Source: Winogradskyella sp. (GTDB lineage Bacteria; Bacteroidota; Bacteroidia; Flavobacteriales; Flavobacteriaceae). From it: 64,000 nucleotides of DNA. Of the stretch, positions 28,929 to 37,457 are shown piece by piece. Location of the stretch: NCBI RefSeq assembly GCF_028282165.1, contig NZ_JANQIM010000012.1, positions 1-64,000 on the forward strand, written 5' to 3'. A program made the position numbers and the translations under genes. The notes below the pieces were generated by a model, which worked only from the letters and a program-made list of their open reading frames with translations, did not search any database and was not told the DNA's origin. The stretch's first letter is position 1, and each line of letters opens with the position of its first letter.

Positions 28929-29291
28929 TTAGTTTTTTCGTTTTTCTGAAAGCACAATGGTTACCATTTCCACATTACCACCAATAGGAGGATTAATTTT
29001 ACTCACAGAAACAAAAACCTCATTAACCAATTGATCTTCACTAAAAATTCTATCGATAATACGTTGCGCTACGGTTTCCAATAGTTTCGAAGGTATAGCC
29101 ATTTCTTCTTTCACAACATGATTTAAGAACACATAATCGACAGTATCGTTTAACGCATCACTTTTTGAAGATCTTGATAAATCAGCCTCAACAGTAACAT
29201 CTACACGATAATCACTGCCAATAATGGTTTCTTCTTTTAAACAACCATGATGGGCATAAACCCTAATATTTTCAACTTTAATAATTCCCAT
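28929..29291 (-). CDS. folB: Dihydroneopterin aldolase
   Basis: IKVENIRVYAHHGCLKEETIIGSDYRVDV..., DTVDYVFL, INPPIGGNVEMVTI. Confidence 0.9.
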   Translation of the reverse strand: MGIIKVENIRVYAHHGCLKEETIIGSDYRVDVTVEADLSRSSKSDALNDTVDYVFLNHVVKEEMAIPSKLLETVAQRIIDRIFSEDQLVNEVFVSVSKINPPIGGNVEMVTIVLSEKRKN

Positions 29292-29313
29292 AGGGCAAAA
29301 ATAATACTACAGG

Positions 29314-29359
29314 TGTCACTTCGAGTGAATTTCTGCAAGAAATTTGTATCGAGAAGTTA
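29314..29359. repeat. Dispersed palindromic repeat (GTCACTTCGAG...ATCGAGAAGT)
   Basis: GTCACTTCGAGTG AATTTCTGCAAGAAATT TGTATCGAGAAGTT with inner palindrome AATTTCT-GCA-AGAAATT. Confidence 0.7.
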
Positions 29360-29439
29360 ATTCGCGAAGAAATCAAATACATGACAAATAGCACATTAAT
29401 GTTACAATTTATGTAATTTTACACCTTAATTTTTTTGAA

Positions 29440-31476
29440 ATGTCAGAGTACACCCCTCTCAATTTTATAGAGCAAATTATAGAAGAAGATTTGGCCAATG
29501 GACTACCAAAGGAAAAGCTACGTTTTCGTTTCCCTCCAGAGCCTAATGGTTACTTGCACATTGGGCACACTAAAGCCATTGGGATAAGCTTTGGATTAGG
29601 TGAAAAATACAACGCTCCGGTAAACTTAAGATTTGATGATACCAATCCAGCCAAGGAAGAACAAGAGTACGTCGATGCTATAAAACGAGACATTTCGTGG
29701 CTAGGTTATAAATGGGCCAATGAGTTGTATTCTTCAGATTATTTTGATGAATTGTACAATTGGGCTGTGAGATTGATCAAAGATGGAAAGGCTTATGTGG
29801 ATAGTCAATCGTCTGAAGCCATGGCAGAGCAAAAAGGGACACCAACACAACCAGGAACCAATAGCCCATTTAGAAATAGAAGTATTGAAGAGAATCTGGA
29901 TTTGTTCCAACGTATGAAAGCTGGTGAGTTTCCTGCCGGAACCCATGTCTTACGCGCCAAGATAGATATGGAAGATCCAAATATGTTGATGCGCGACCCT
30001 ATTATGTATAGAATCCTTTATGCACATCATCATAGAACAGGAGACCAATGGTGCATTTATCCAATGTACGATTGGACACACGGCGAAAGCGACTATATTG
30101 AACAGATTTCGCATTCACTATGCTCATTGGAATTTAAGCCACACAGAAAACTCTATAATTGGTTTAGGGACCATGTGTATGAATACAATAAAGACCGACT
30201 TCCATTACCACCAAAACAGCGCGAATTTGCACGCCTTAATTTAAGTTATACCATAATGAGTAAGCGCAAATTATTGAGATTGGTTGAAGACGGAGTTGTC
30301 AGTGGCTGGGATGATCCACGTATGCCAACCATTTCAGGATTGCGACGTCGCGGTTACACACCGAACTCTATTCGTCAGTTTATTGAAAAAGTAGGTGTGG
30401 CAAAGCGCGAAAATGTGATAGATGTGTCCTTGTTGGAGTTTTGCATTCGCGAAGATTTAAATAAAACCGCCAATCGTGTTATGGCCGTTTTGGATCCTGT
30501 AAAAGTGGTTATTACCAATTATCCTGAAGACCAAGAAGAATGGCTTGAAGCCGAAAACAATCAAGAAGATGCCTCAGCTGGCTTTAGAAAAGTACCATTT
30601 TCTAGAGAGATTTATATCGAAAAAGAAGACTTTAAGGAAGAAGCGGACAACAAGTTTTTTAGACTTAAACTAGGTGGTGAAGTGCGATTAAAGAATGCTT
30701 ACATTATTAAAGCCAATAGAGTGGTTAAGAATGAAAACGATGGGGTTACGGAAATTCACTGTACATACGATACAGATACGTCTAAGAAAGTAAAGGGCAC
30801 ACTACATTGGGTTTCTATAAAACATGCGATTGCTACCGAAGTAAGAGAATACGATCGCTTGTTTATGCATGAAGCGCCAGATAGTGATAAGGATAAAGAT
30901 TTTATAGAGTTCCTAAATCCAAATTCCCTAACAGTAAAAACAGGTTACTTAGAACCAAGTCTAGCTGAAGTTAAAGTGGGTGAGCGGTTTCAATTTCAAC
31001 GCTTAGGCTATTTTGTGGTTGACGAAGATTCGACGTCTGCAAAATTGGTGTTTAATAAAACCGTTGGATTGCGCGATAGTTGGGCGAAACAGACCCGTGC
31101 TGAGCAAAGTCGAAGTAAGCCAAAACAGAATGTCACTTCGAGCGTAGTCGAGAAGTCTCATAATAAACCACAACAGCAAAGAAAAGCCATTAGTATTATT
31201 CAACAATTAGGTAAAAAGTACACCAATTTGCCAGAGGAAAAACAAGCCAAAGCAAAAGCTGAGATACAACAACTGGCTCAAGAGGTGTCTTATGAAGAAT
31301 TAGAACCTTTGTTTGGAACTGCTGTCAAAAAAGCAGGAACACGAATAGCGGTAATGATTTCATTAAAAGAACTGCTTAAAAATGGGTTGCAACGCAATGA
31401 AGCTATTGATGCGTTTATAGCAAAAGCTTTAGAAGATAAGAACGAATTGTTAGTTGCCGAAGCGCAATCTATTTAA
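29440..31476 (+). CDS. glnS: Glutaminyl-tRNA synthetase with C-terminal YqeY/GatB-like extension
   Basis: RFPPEPNGYLHIGHTKAI, LRFDDTNPAKE, TIMSKRKL motifs; C-terminal helical tail. Confidence 0.95.
   Translation: MSEYTPLNFIEQIIEEDLANGLPKEKLRFRFPPEPNGYLHIGHTKAIGISFGLGEKYNAPVNLRFDDTNPAKEEQEYVDAIKRDISWLGYKWANELYSSDYFDELYNWAVRLIKDGKAYVDSQSSEAMAEQKGTPTQPGTNSPFRNRSIEENLDLFQRMKAGEFPAGTHVLRAKIDMEDPNMLMRDPIMYRILYAHHHRTGDQWCIYPMYDWTHGESDYIEQISHSLCSLEFKPHRKLYNWFRDHVYEYNKDRLPLPPKQREFARLNLSYTIMSKRKLLRLVEDGVVSGWDDPRMPTISGLRRRGYTPNSIRQFIEKVGVAKRENVIDVSLLEFCIREDLNKTANRVMAVLDPVKVVITNYPEDQEEWLEAENNQEDASAGFRKVPFSREIYIEKEDFKEEADNKFFRLKLGGEVRLKNAYIIKANRVVKNENDGVTEIHCTYDTDTSKKVKGTLHWVSIKHAIATEVREYDRLFMHEAPDSDKDKDFIEFLNPNSLTVKTGYLEPSLAEVKVGERFQFQRLGYFVVDEDSTSAKLVFNKTVGLRDSWAKQTRAEQSRSKPKQNVTSSVVEKSHNKPQQQRKAISIIQQLGKKYTNLPEEKQAKAKAEIQQLAQEVSYEELEPLFGTAVKKAGTRIAVMISLKELLKNGLQRNEAIDAFIAKALEDKNELLVAEAQSI
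31132..31160 (+). repeat. Dispersed repeat (GTCACTTCGAGCGTAGTCGAGAAGTCTCA) in frame inside glnS
   Basis: Same consensus as intergenic copies at 18370 and 29314; encodes VTSSVVEKSH. Adjacent ctgagcaaagtcgaag (about 31100-31115) resembles the 36160 repeat. Confidence 0.7.
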
Positions 31477-31570
31477 TCATTTCGTCTAATCTTTATTATC
31501 TAACTAAAGGCTAAAATCCTGCAATTTCATTGTAGTTGCTTTCGGTTTCTATAAACTTTTAAGAGTATTT

Positions 31571-31650
31571 GTCATTTCGAACATAGTGAGAAATCCCATT
31601 ATAAAATCAACACTATGAGATTCCTCGTCGCTTTGCTCTGTCGGAATGAC
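31571..31650. repeat. Dispersed inverted-repeat element
   Basis: GTCATTTCGA...(60 bp)...TCGGAATGAC terminal inverted arms with internal ACATAGTGAGAAATCCC / CACTATGAGATTCC. Confidence 0.7.
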
Positions 31651-31748
31651 ACAGTCAAAAAAGAATTTCATTCATCTAGAAAACTATGAATTTCAAAGCT
31701 ATAGTGATTTATTTGTTGTGTTTTGATAAGTCTTACGACAAAACACAC

Positions 31749-32255
31749 ATGAAGTCATTTGTTGCCATTTTAATTACACTTTGTTCATTAGCCATGTATT
31801 CTCAAAGCATGACCAACGAAAAGCTTGATGATATTTATACGTCCATTAGCGATTCCATACAAGGTAGATCTGGTACATGGCAATTTTATATCAAAGATGT
31901 GCAAATGATCTCAATTGCAGATAGCATTCATAACAGAATGCGCATTATGTCCCCAATTACTGACTCTAATACCTTAACAGATGATTTAATTAAAGCGGCG
32001 ATGATTGCCAATTTCCATACGGCTTTGGATGTAAAATATGCCGTTACCGATGGTATTTTATGGTCAGTTTTCATTCATCCTTTAAAAGAATTATCAGGTC
32101 ATCAGGTTAAAGATGCGGTGAGTCAGGTCTACAATGCCAATGTGAATTTCGGAACCACTTTTGCGAGTACTGGCCTGTCATTTCCATTTAGTCAACTATC
32201 TGAAGAGAAAGAAAAAAAAGAACCGAACTCGAGTTTAAAAAAGAAGAAAATCTAA
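31749..32255 (+). CDS. Hypothetical secreted protein
   Basis: Signal peptide MKSFVAILITLCSLAMYSQS from internal ATG 31749; ORF track start is 31686. Confidence 0.6.
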   Translation: MKSFVAILITLCSLAMYSQSMTNEKLDDIYTSISDSIQGRSGTWQFYIKDVQMISIADSIHNRMRIMSPITDSNTLTDDLIKAAMIANFHTALDVKYAVTDGILWSVFIHPLKELSGHQVKDAVSQVYNANVNFGTTFASTGLSFPFSQLSEEKEKKEPNSSLKKKKI

Positions 32256-32287
32256 GAACAGATTATATATTAATAGCTTAATACTTA

Positions 32288-32319
32288 AACCTCTAAGTTA
32301 TGGACTTAGAGGTTTTTTT
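32288..32319 (+). terminator. Rho-independent-type terminator
   Basis: AACCTCTAAGT-TATGG-ACTTAGAGGTTTTTTT. Confidence 0.8.
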
Positions 32320-32357
32320 GTACTTTTAGTGATACTAACTATAAATCACATTACATT

Positions 32358-32834
32358 ATGGAAATGAATTTTTTAGCCATTGTGGTGGCTGCAATTGTGC
32401 CCTTAGTTATCGGAGCTATTTGGTATAATCCAAAAGTATTAGGAACCGCTTGGATGAAAGCTTCTGGGATGACAGAAGAGAAAATGAAAAGTGGAAATAT
32501 AGCCGTTATATTTGGCATAACCCTAGTATTATCTGTACTATTAGCTATGTCTGTGAATGGGATGGTTATTCATCAGATTGCAGCGTCACAAATGGTATAT
32601 CCAGATATGGAAGCCGAAACCTACAAAGCATTTATGGCCGAATTTGGAAATGCCCATCGTAATTTTCGACACGGTGCACTTCATGGCGCTATAGGTGCTA
32701 TATTTTTTGTATTACCAGTACTGGGAATAAATGCACTCTTTGAGCGAAAGAGCTGGAAATATATTCTTATTAATGTTGGATATTGGGTGGTAACCTTAAC
32801 AATTATGGGAGCTATTCTTTGCGGATGGAAATAA
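32358..32834 (+). CDS. DUF1761 domain-containing membrane protein
   Basis: VIGAIWYNPKVLGTAWMKASGMTEEKM; several TM segments. Confidence 0.82.
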   Translation: MEMNFLAIVVAAIVPLVIGAIWYNPKVLGTAWMKASGMTEEKMKSGNIAVIFGITLVLSVLLAMSVNGMVIHQIAASQMVYPDMEAETYKAFMAEFGNAHRNFRHGALHGAIGAIFFVLPVLGINALFERKSWKYILINVGYWVVTLTIMGAILCGWK

Positions 32835-32836
32835 AT

Positions 32837-32868
32837 TAAAAAAGCCTTGATTTTCCAAGGCTTTTTAA
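32837..32868. terminator. Bidirectional terminator between convergent genes
   Basis: AAAAAGCCTTG-ATTTTC-CAAGGCTTTTT. Confidence 0.8.
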
Positions 32869-32874
32869 GATCTA

Positions 32875-33804
32875 TTATAAACTTTCGCTGTCTTTTTTAG
32901 CTTTTTTCATGGCTTCACCAATTTGATTGCTGGCCGTGAAACTCGCCACCATATCATTAAGCATATTGCTTCCGGCTTGTGGAGAGTTAGGCAATAATAT
33001 TAAGTTACTATTTGTCTCTTGCCCTATAGATTGTAAGGTATCGTAGTGTTGCGTCACAACGATAAGGGCTGAAGCTTCCTGGGAGTTGATGCCGACTTTA
33101 TTCAATACTTCAACCGACTCTTCTAATCCACGCGCAATTTCACGACGTTGGTCGGCAATACCTTGCCCTTGCAAACGCTTGCTTTCAGCTTCGGCTTTCG
33201 CTTTTTCAACGATAAGGATACGAGCTGCATCACCTTCAAATTGTGCAGCAATTTTTTCACGTTCAGACGCATTAATTCGGTTCATTGCAGCCTTCACCTG
33301 TGCATCGGGATCAATATCTGTAACTAGGGTTTTAATAATGTCGTAACCATATTCTAGCATGTATTCTTGTAATTCACGCTTTACAGCAATGGCGATATCA
33401 TCTTTTTTTACAAAGACATCATCAAGTTTCATTTTTGGGACTTCGGCACGTACTACATCAAAGACGAATGATGTAATCTGATCGTGTGGATATTCTAACT
33501 TATAGAAAGCGTCATACACCTTATCTCTTATCACTTTATACTGTACGGAAACTTTTAGTTTTACAAATACATCATCTAAAGTCTTAGTCTCTATTAATAC
33601 ATCTAGCTGTTGAATTTTAAGGCTTAATTTTCCAGCTATACGATCTACCAATGGGATTTTTATCTGTAAGCCAGAGTGTCGAATACTTTGGAATTTACCA
33701 AAGCGCTCTATCACAGCAGCAGTTTGCTGTTTCACAATAAAGAACGCGGAAATCAAAATAATTAGACTAAAAAATATAATCGGAATTAAAACAAATTGAC
33801 CCAT
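32875..33804 (-). CDS. SPFH/Band 7 domain protein
   Basis: VKQQTAAVIERFGKFQSIRHSGLQIKIPLVDRI...; coiled-coil EKAKAEAESKRLQGQGIADQRREIARG. Confidence 0.92.
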   Translation of the reverse strand: MGQFVLIPIIFFSLIILISAFFIVKQQTAAVIERFGKFQSIRHSGLQIKIPLVDRIAGKLSLKIQQLDVLIETKTLDDVFVKLKVSVQYKVIRDKVYDAFYKLEYPHDQITSFVFDVVRAEVPKMKLDDVFVKKDDIAIAVKRELQEYMLEYGYDIIKTLVTDIDPDAQVKAAMNRINASEREKIAAQFEGDAARILIVEKAKAEAESKRLQGQGIADQRREIARGLEESVEVLNKVGINSQEASALIVVTQHYDTLQSIGQETNSNLILLPNSPQAGSNMLNDMVASFTASNQIGEAMKKAKKDSESL

Positions 33805-33900
33805 AACAAGTTTTTTAAAAGGTTAGTGAATACGTGACATTAAATTTAAGTAATATTAAATTATTTTACTTAGGTTTGTTGCAATTAGCTCTTAAATCTC

Positions 33901-34581
33901 ATGAAAAAAACCAATTACCTAATATTAATAGCTTTTTGCATAACCTTCGTTACATTTAGCTACGCACAGCATAAGCGTTATACCATAAAGAATGGATTTG
34001 CGCTTGGCGGTGGATTAACCCAATACGACATTTTAACGGATAATTTAAATACCACCTCAGGCAGTGGTTGGTTAATTAGTGCATCTACGACAGCCGATAT
34101 ACCTCACAAATGGTACAACATTAGTTTTGGGATGCAATTGTCTGAGAATACTATTGAAATTGAAGGGTTAAGCTCTAATGATGGTGTTGCATTTACAGAT
34201 CAACAGCTCGAATACAAAATCTTTGCCGCACAACTCTCTATGCTGCTGCATGCCAAAGTGATTAAAAACTTATTGACTATTGACTTAGGTCCTATGTTAC
34301 AATACAACGGTAAGATGGAGTTGCAAGACGACAACCAAGAGAATCTATTCGTTAGCGTTAGCAACAGCAGATTTGAAGCAATTGAATTGGAAGATATTTC
34401 CCAATTTAATGTCAATGGTGCCATAGGAGCGACTTTAGGCTTTCAATTTATTAAGTTGCGCGTACAATATATCTATGGTTTTACCAATATATTGAACAAG
34501 TTCAACGACAAAAACCTTACTAGCGAAAACTTAAAAGGCAATCAGAGTATGCTAACCTTTGCGGCTTTAATTACGTTCTAG
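33901..34581 (+). CDS. Outer-membrane beta-barrel-like (PorT-type) protein
   Basis: Signal peptide, alternating amphipathic strands, terminal aromatic/phenylalanine. Confidence 0.6.
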   Translation: MKKTNYLILIAFCITFVTFSYAQHKRYTIKNGFALGGGLTQYDILTDNLNTTSGSGWLISASTTADIPHKWYNISFGMQLSENTIEIEGLSSNDGVAFTDQQLEYKIFAAQLSMLLHAKVIKNLLTIDLGPMLQYNGKMELQDDNQENLFVSVSNSRFEAIELEDISQFNVNGAIGATLGFQFIKLRVQYIYGFTNILNKFNDKNLTSENLKGNQSMLTFAALITF

Positions 34582-36146
34582 ATACTTTTCACCAAAGCAT
34601 CGATACGTTTTACGGTTTCGTTTTTACCTATCATAAACATAATTTCAAAGACATCAGGACCTTGTAGCGCGCCTACTAAGGCTAAACGTAAAGGCATCAT
34701 CACTTTTCCAAAACCGATATTGTTTTCAGTAATCCATCCTTTTAGTTTTGATTGAAGATTTTGAACCGTAAATTCTCTGGTCACAGAGACAATTTCTATC
34801 ACTTTTTGCATCAGCTCAACCGTACCTTCTTTAATAGCTTTTTTAGATGCTTTTTCATCGTAAGTTTCTGGCGCCACGAAAAAGAAATGGCTTAAGCCCC
34901 AAAACTCATGGATAAAAGTGGCACGTTCTTTAATTAAGCGAATAACTAAAGCAATGTAATTAACATCAATGTCATTTTGAGTGGAACGAGAAATCTCATC
35001 TAATTTATTATCTATAATTAGTTTGAATTGTTCGGCCAAATCCAAGTCTAACTGTTGCTGCATGTAGTGATGATTAAACCATTTGGTTTTATCAGGATCG
35101 AAACGCGCTCCGGCTTTGTTAACGCGTTCTAAATCGAATTCATTGACCAATTGCTCTAAGCTGAAAATTTCCTGCTCAGTACCAGGATTCCAACCTAAAA
35201 AGGCTAAAAAGTTTACCACAGCTTCAGGGAAATACCCATCTTCCTTATAGCCTCTTGAGGTTTCATTGGTCTTCGGGTCTGTCCAAGCTAATGGAAATAC
35301 TGGAAACCCTAATTTATCACCATCACGCTTACTTAATTTCCCTTTTCCTGTAGGTTTAAGTATTAATGGCAAATGAGCAAATTGAGGTGCTTCCCAGCCA
35401 AATGCATCATACAACAACTGATGCAAAGCCAAAGATGGCAGCCATTCTTCACCACGGATTACATGCGAAATCTGCATTAAATGATCATCTACAATATTAG
35501 CTAAATGGTAAGTGGGCATCCCATCGCTTTTAAATAAGATTTTATCATCGAGTACATTGGTATCAATAGAAATATCACCACGTATAATATCTTTTAGATG
35601 TAAAGTTTCATCTTGTGGTGATTTAAAGCGTATCACAAAGTCTTCACCAGCATCAATTTTAGCTTTAGTATCTTCTTTAGAAAGTACTAAAGAATTCACT
35701 AAACGTCCTTTTTCACGATTATGCCAGTTATAGATAAAGGTTTTGCCTTTAGCCTCATGATCTTTTCTATGCGCATCGAGTTGCTCAGATGTATCAAAGG
35801 CATAATAGGCTTTGTCTTCGGCTATCAGTTGGTCGGCATATTGCTTATATAAATGTTTACGCTCACTTTGTCGGTATGGTCCAAACTTTTCATCTTTTGA
35901 GCCTATACTGAGTGTGGTTGAATTAGGTCCTTCATCAAAAGGAATGCCACACCAATTAAGGGCTTCAACAATATAATCTTCTGCACCTTCTACATAACGA
36001 TTTTGATCGGTGTCTTCAATCCTTAACACAAAATCACCACCATGCTTTTTAGCGAATAGATAATTGAATAAAGCGGTTCTTACACCACCAATATGTAAAG
36101 GTCCTGTTGGACTGGGCGCAAAGCGCACACGTACGTTTTGACTCAT
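34578..36146 (-). CDS. gltX: Glutamyl-tRNA synthetase
   Basis: RFAPSPTGPLHIGGVRTALFNYL; KLSKRDGDK. Confidence 0.96.
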   Translation of the reverse strand: MSQNVRVRFAPSPTGPLHIGGVRTALFNYLFAKKHGGDFVLRIEDTDQNRYVEGAEDYIVEALNWCGIPFDEGPNSTTLSIGSKDEKFGPYRQSERKHLYKQYADQLIAEDKAYYAFDTSEQLDAHRKDHEAKGKTFIYNWHNREKGRLVNSLVLSKEDTKAKIDAGEDFVIRFKSPQDETLHLKDIIRGDISIDTNVLDDKILFKSDGMPTYHLANIVDDHLMQISHVIRGEEWLPSLALHQLLYDAFGWEAPQFAHLPLILKPTGKGKLSKRDGDKLGFPVFPLAWTDPKTNETSRGYKEDGYFPEAVVNFLAFLGWNPGTEQEIFSLEQLVNEFDLERVNKAGARFDPDKTKWFNHHYMQQQLDLDLAEQFKLIIDNKLDEISRSTQNDIDVNYIALVIRLIKERATFIHEFWGLSHFFFVAPETYDEKASKKAIKEGTVELMQKVIEIVSVTREFTVQNLQSKLKGWITENNIGFGKVMMPLRLALVGALQGPDVFEIMFMIGKNETVKRIDALVKSI

Positions 36147-36159
36147 GTTTTGTTAGATT

Positions 36160-36184
36160 GTCAGGCTGAGCGTAGTCGAAGCCT
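36160..36184. repeat. Dispersed short palindromic repeat GTCAGGCTGAGCGTAGTCGAAGCCT
   Basis: AGGCT...AGCCT arms; related motif occurs in glnS. Confidence 0.6.
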
Positions 36185-36217
36185 AAATTTTAGAAAGCAA
36201 AGATAGTTTGATAACTT

Positions 36218-36252
36218 ACAAGATACAAGACTCAAGAGCCAAGAATCAAGAT
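36218..36252. repeat. Five tandem heptamers (NCAAGAN)
   Basis: ACAAGAT ACAAGAC TCAAGAG CCAAGAA TCAAGAT read directly. Confidence 0.75.
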
Positions 36253-36303
36253 ACTTATAAGAAAGTCTTGCGTCTAAAAGTGAAGCGGTCTTGTCTTTTG
36301 TTT

Positions 36304-37347
36304 CTAAGAAACAACCATCTCTCTGGGCACCCGTTTGTTCATAATCTTAAACCAAAGTGGTGGTACCATGGCCAAAACCATGGAGGTTGGGTAGCCGAAA
36401 GGCATTTGTGGGCTTTCATCGTGACAATCCAAGATTTGGTATTTTTTAGACGATTTGTAATGATGGTCACTGTGTCTCGTGAGTTCATACAAAACAATAC
36501 GCCCTATGACATGATTAGAATTCCAGGAATGCATTTCTTTAACACGCTCATAACGGCCAGACTTGGTTTTTAAACGCAATAGCCCATAATGCTCAATATA
36601 ATTGACGGTTTCAAGAAGTATAAACCCAACCACACCAGCAAAAAAAGCAAAGACCAATGCCGCAGTACCAAACAATAATCCTACCAGTACCAGATAAGTC
36701 AACTGAAAAAAAGTGTACCATAGCATATCATTTTTTATAGAGAAAAATGATTGATTGTTATTTTTCAGTAGTTTTTTTTGAATGCGCCAAGCACTAAAAT
36801 ATTGTCGAATGGTAGAGGTGAACCAAAACGAGTAAACCGATTGATTATATCTGGCCGTGGCAGGATCTTCAGGTGTAGCGGCATGCAAATGATGCCCAAA
36901 ATTATGTTCAATATAAAAATGCATGTAGAACGATGGCAGAAACAAGGCCTTGCCAATAAAGCGTTCGTTTGTGGTTTGTCTGTGCCCCAATTCATGCCCA
37001 ACATTAATCCCGTTGACACCCAAAACAATACCGATAGAGAAGATGAGTCCTACAAATTCGTAGGTTGCCAAGGTTTCATTTGAAACAATAAATAAAGCGT
37101 AAAAAACCAATCCAAAAACAATGGGTAAATTTAGATATAATAGCCAATCAAAGAGCTTACGTTTTAATTTACTGTCTACTTCAGCAGTATTGAGATTTTT
37201 AGTATCCACAGGGAAAATAAGCTCCAAAATAGGGATACAGACAAAAGCAAATATCGGTGTTGCCCAAACCCAATAATTCCTTAATATAAGGCCTAATATA
37301 GCTACAAGGGGAATAGAAAAAGCCGCTAGATATTTAAGATCTTTCAT
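36304..37347 (-). CDS. Alkane 1-monooxygenase (AlkB-like membrane fatty acid desaturase superfamily)
   Basis: Histidine boxes HELGHRQ, HNFGHHLHA, NYIEHYGLLR, LTRHSDHHYKSS. Confidence 0.88.
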   Translation of the reverse strand: MKDLKYLAAFSIPLVAILGLILRNYWVWATPIFAFVCIPILELIFPVDTKNLNTAEVDSKLKRKLFDWLLYLNLPIVFGLVFYALFIVSNETLATYEFVGLIFSIGIVLGVNGINVGHELGHRQTTNERFIGKALFLPSFYMHFYIEHNFGHHLHAATPEDPATARYNQSVYSFWFTSTIRQYFSAWRIQKKLLKNNNQSFFSIKNDMLWYTFFQLTYLVLVGLLFGTAALVFAFFAGVVGFILLETVNYIEHYGLLRLKTKSGRYERVKEMHSWNSNHVIGRIVLYELTRHSDHHYKSSKKYQILDCHDESPQMPFGYPTSMVLAMVPPLWFKIMNKRVPREMVVS

Positions 37348-37457
37348 GTTTTAAGGGCTTATTTAACAGTTAAAGTCTCTAAATTAACAGAATCTTACCA
37401 AAATTAAGGAAATACCAATTAAAATAAAATTGTAGATTAGTTGGTTAGAATAAAACC

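Noticed and set aside
28799-28987. 62-aa ORF over tRNA-Cys
   Set aside because: Overlaps the tRNA on the opposite strand and the folB end; not a gene.
36208-36573. ORF 36208-36573 (+) between gltX and alkB
   Set aside because: Covers the CAAGA heptamer repeat and then runs antisense to the AlkB-like CDS.
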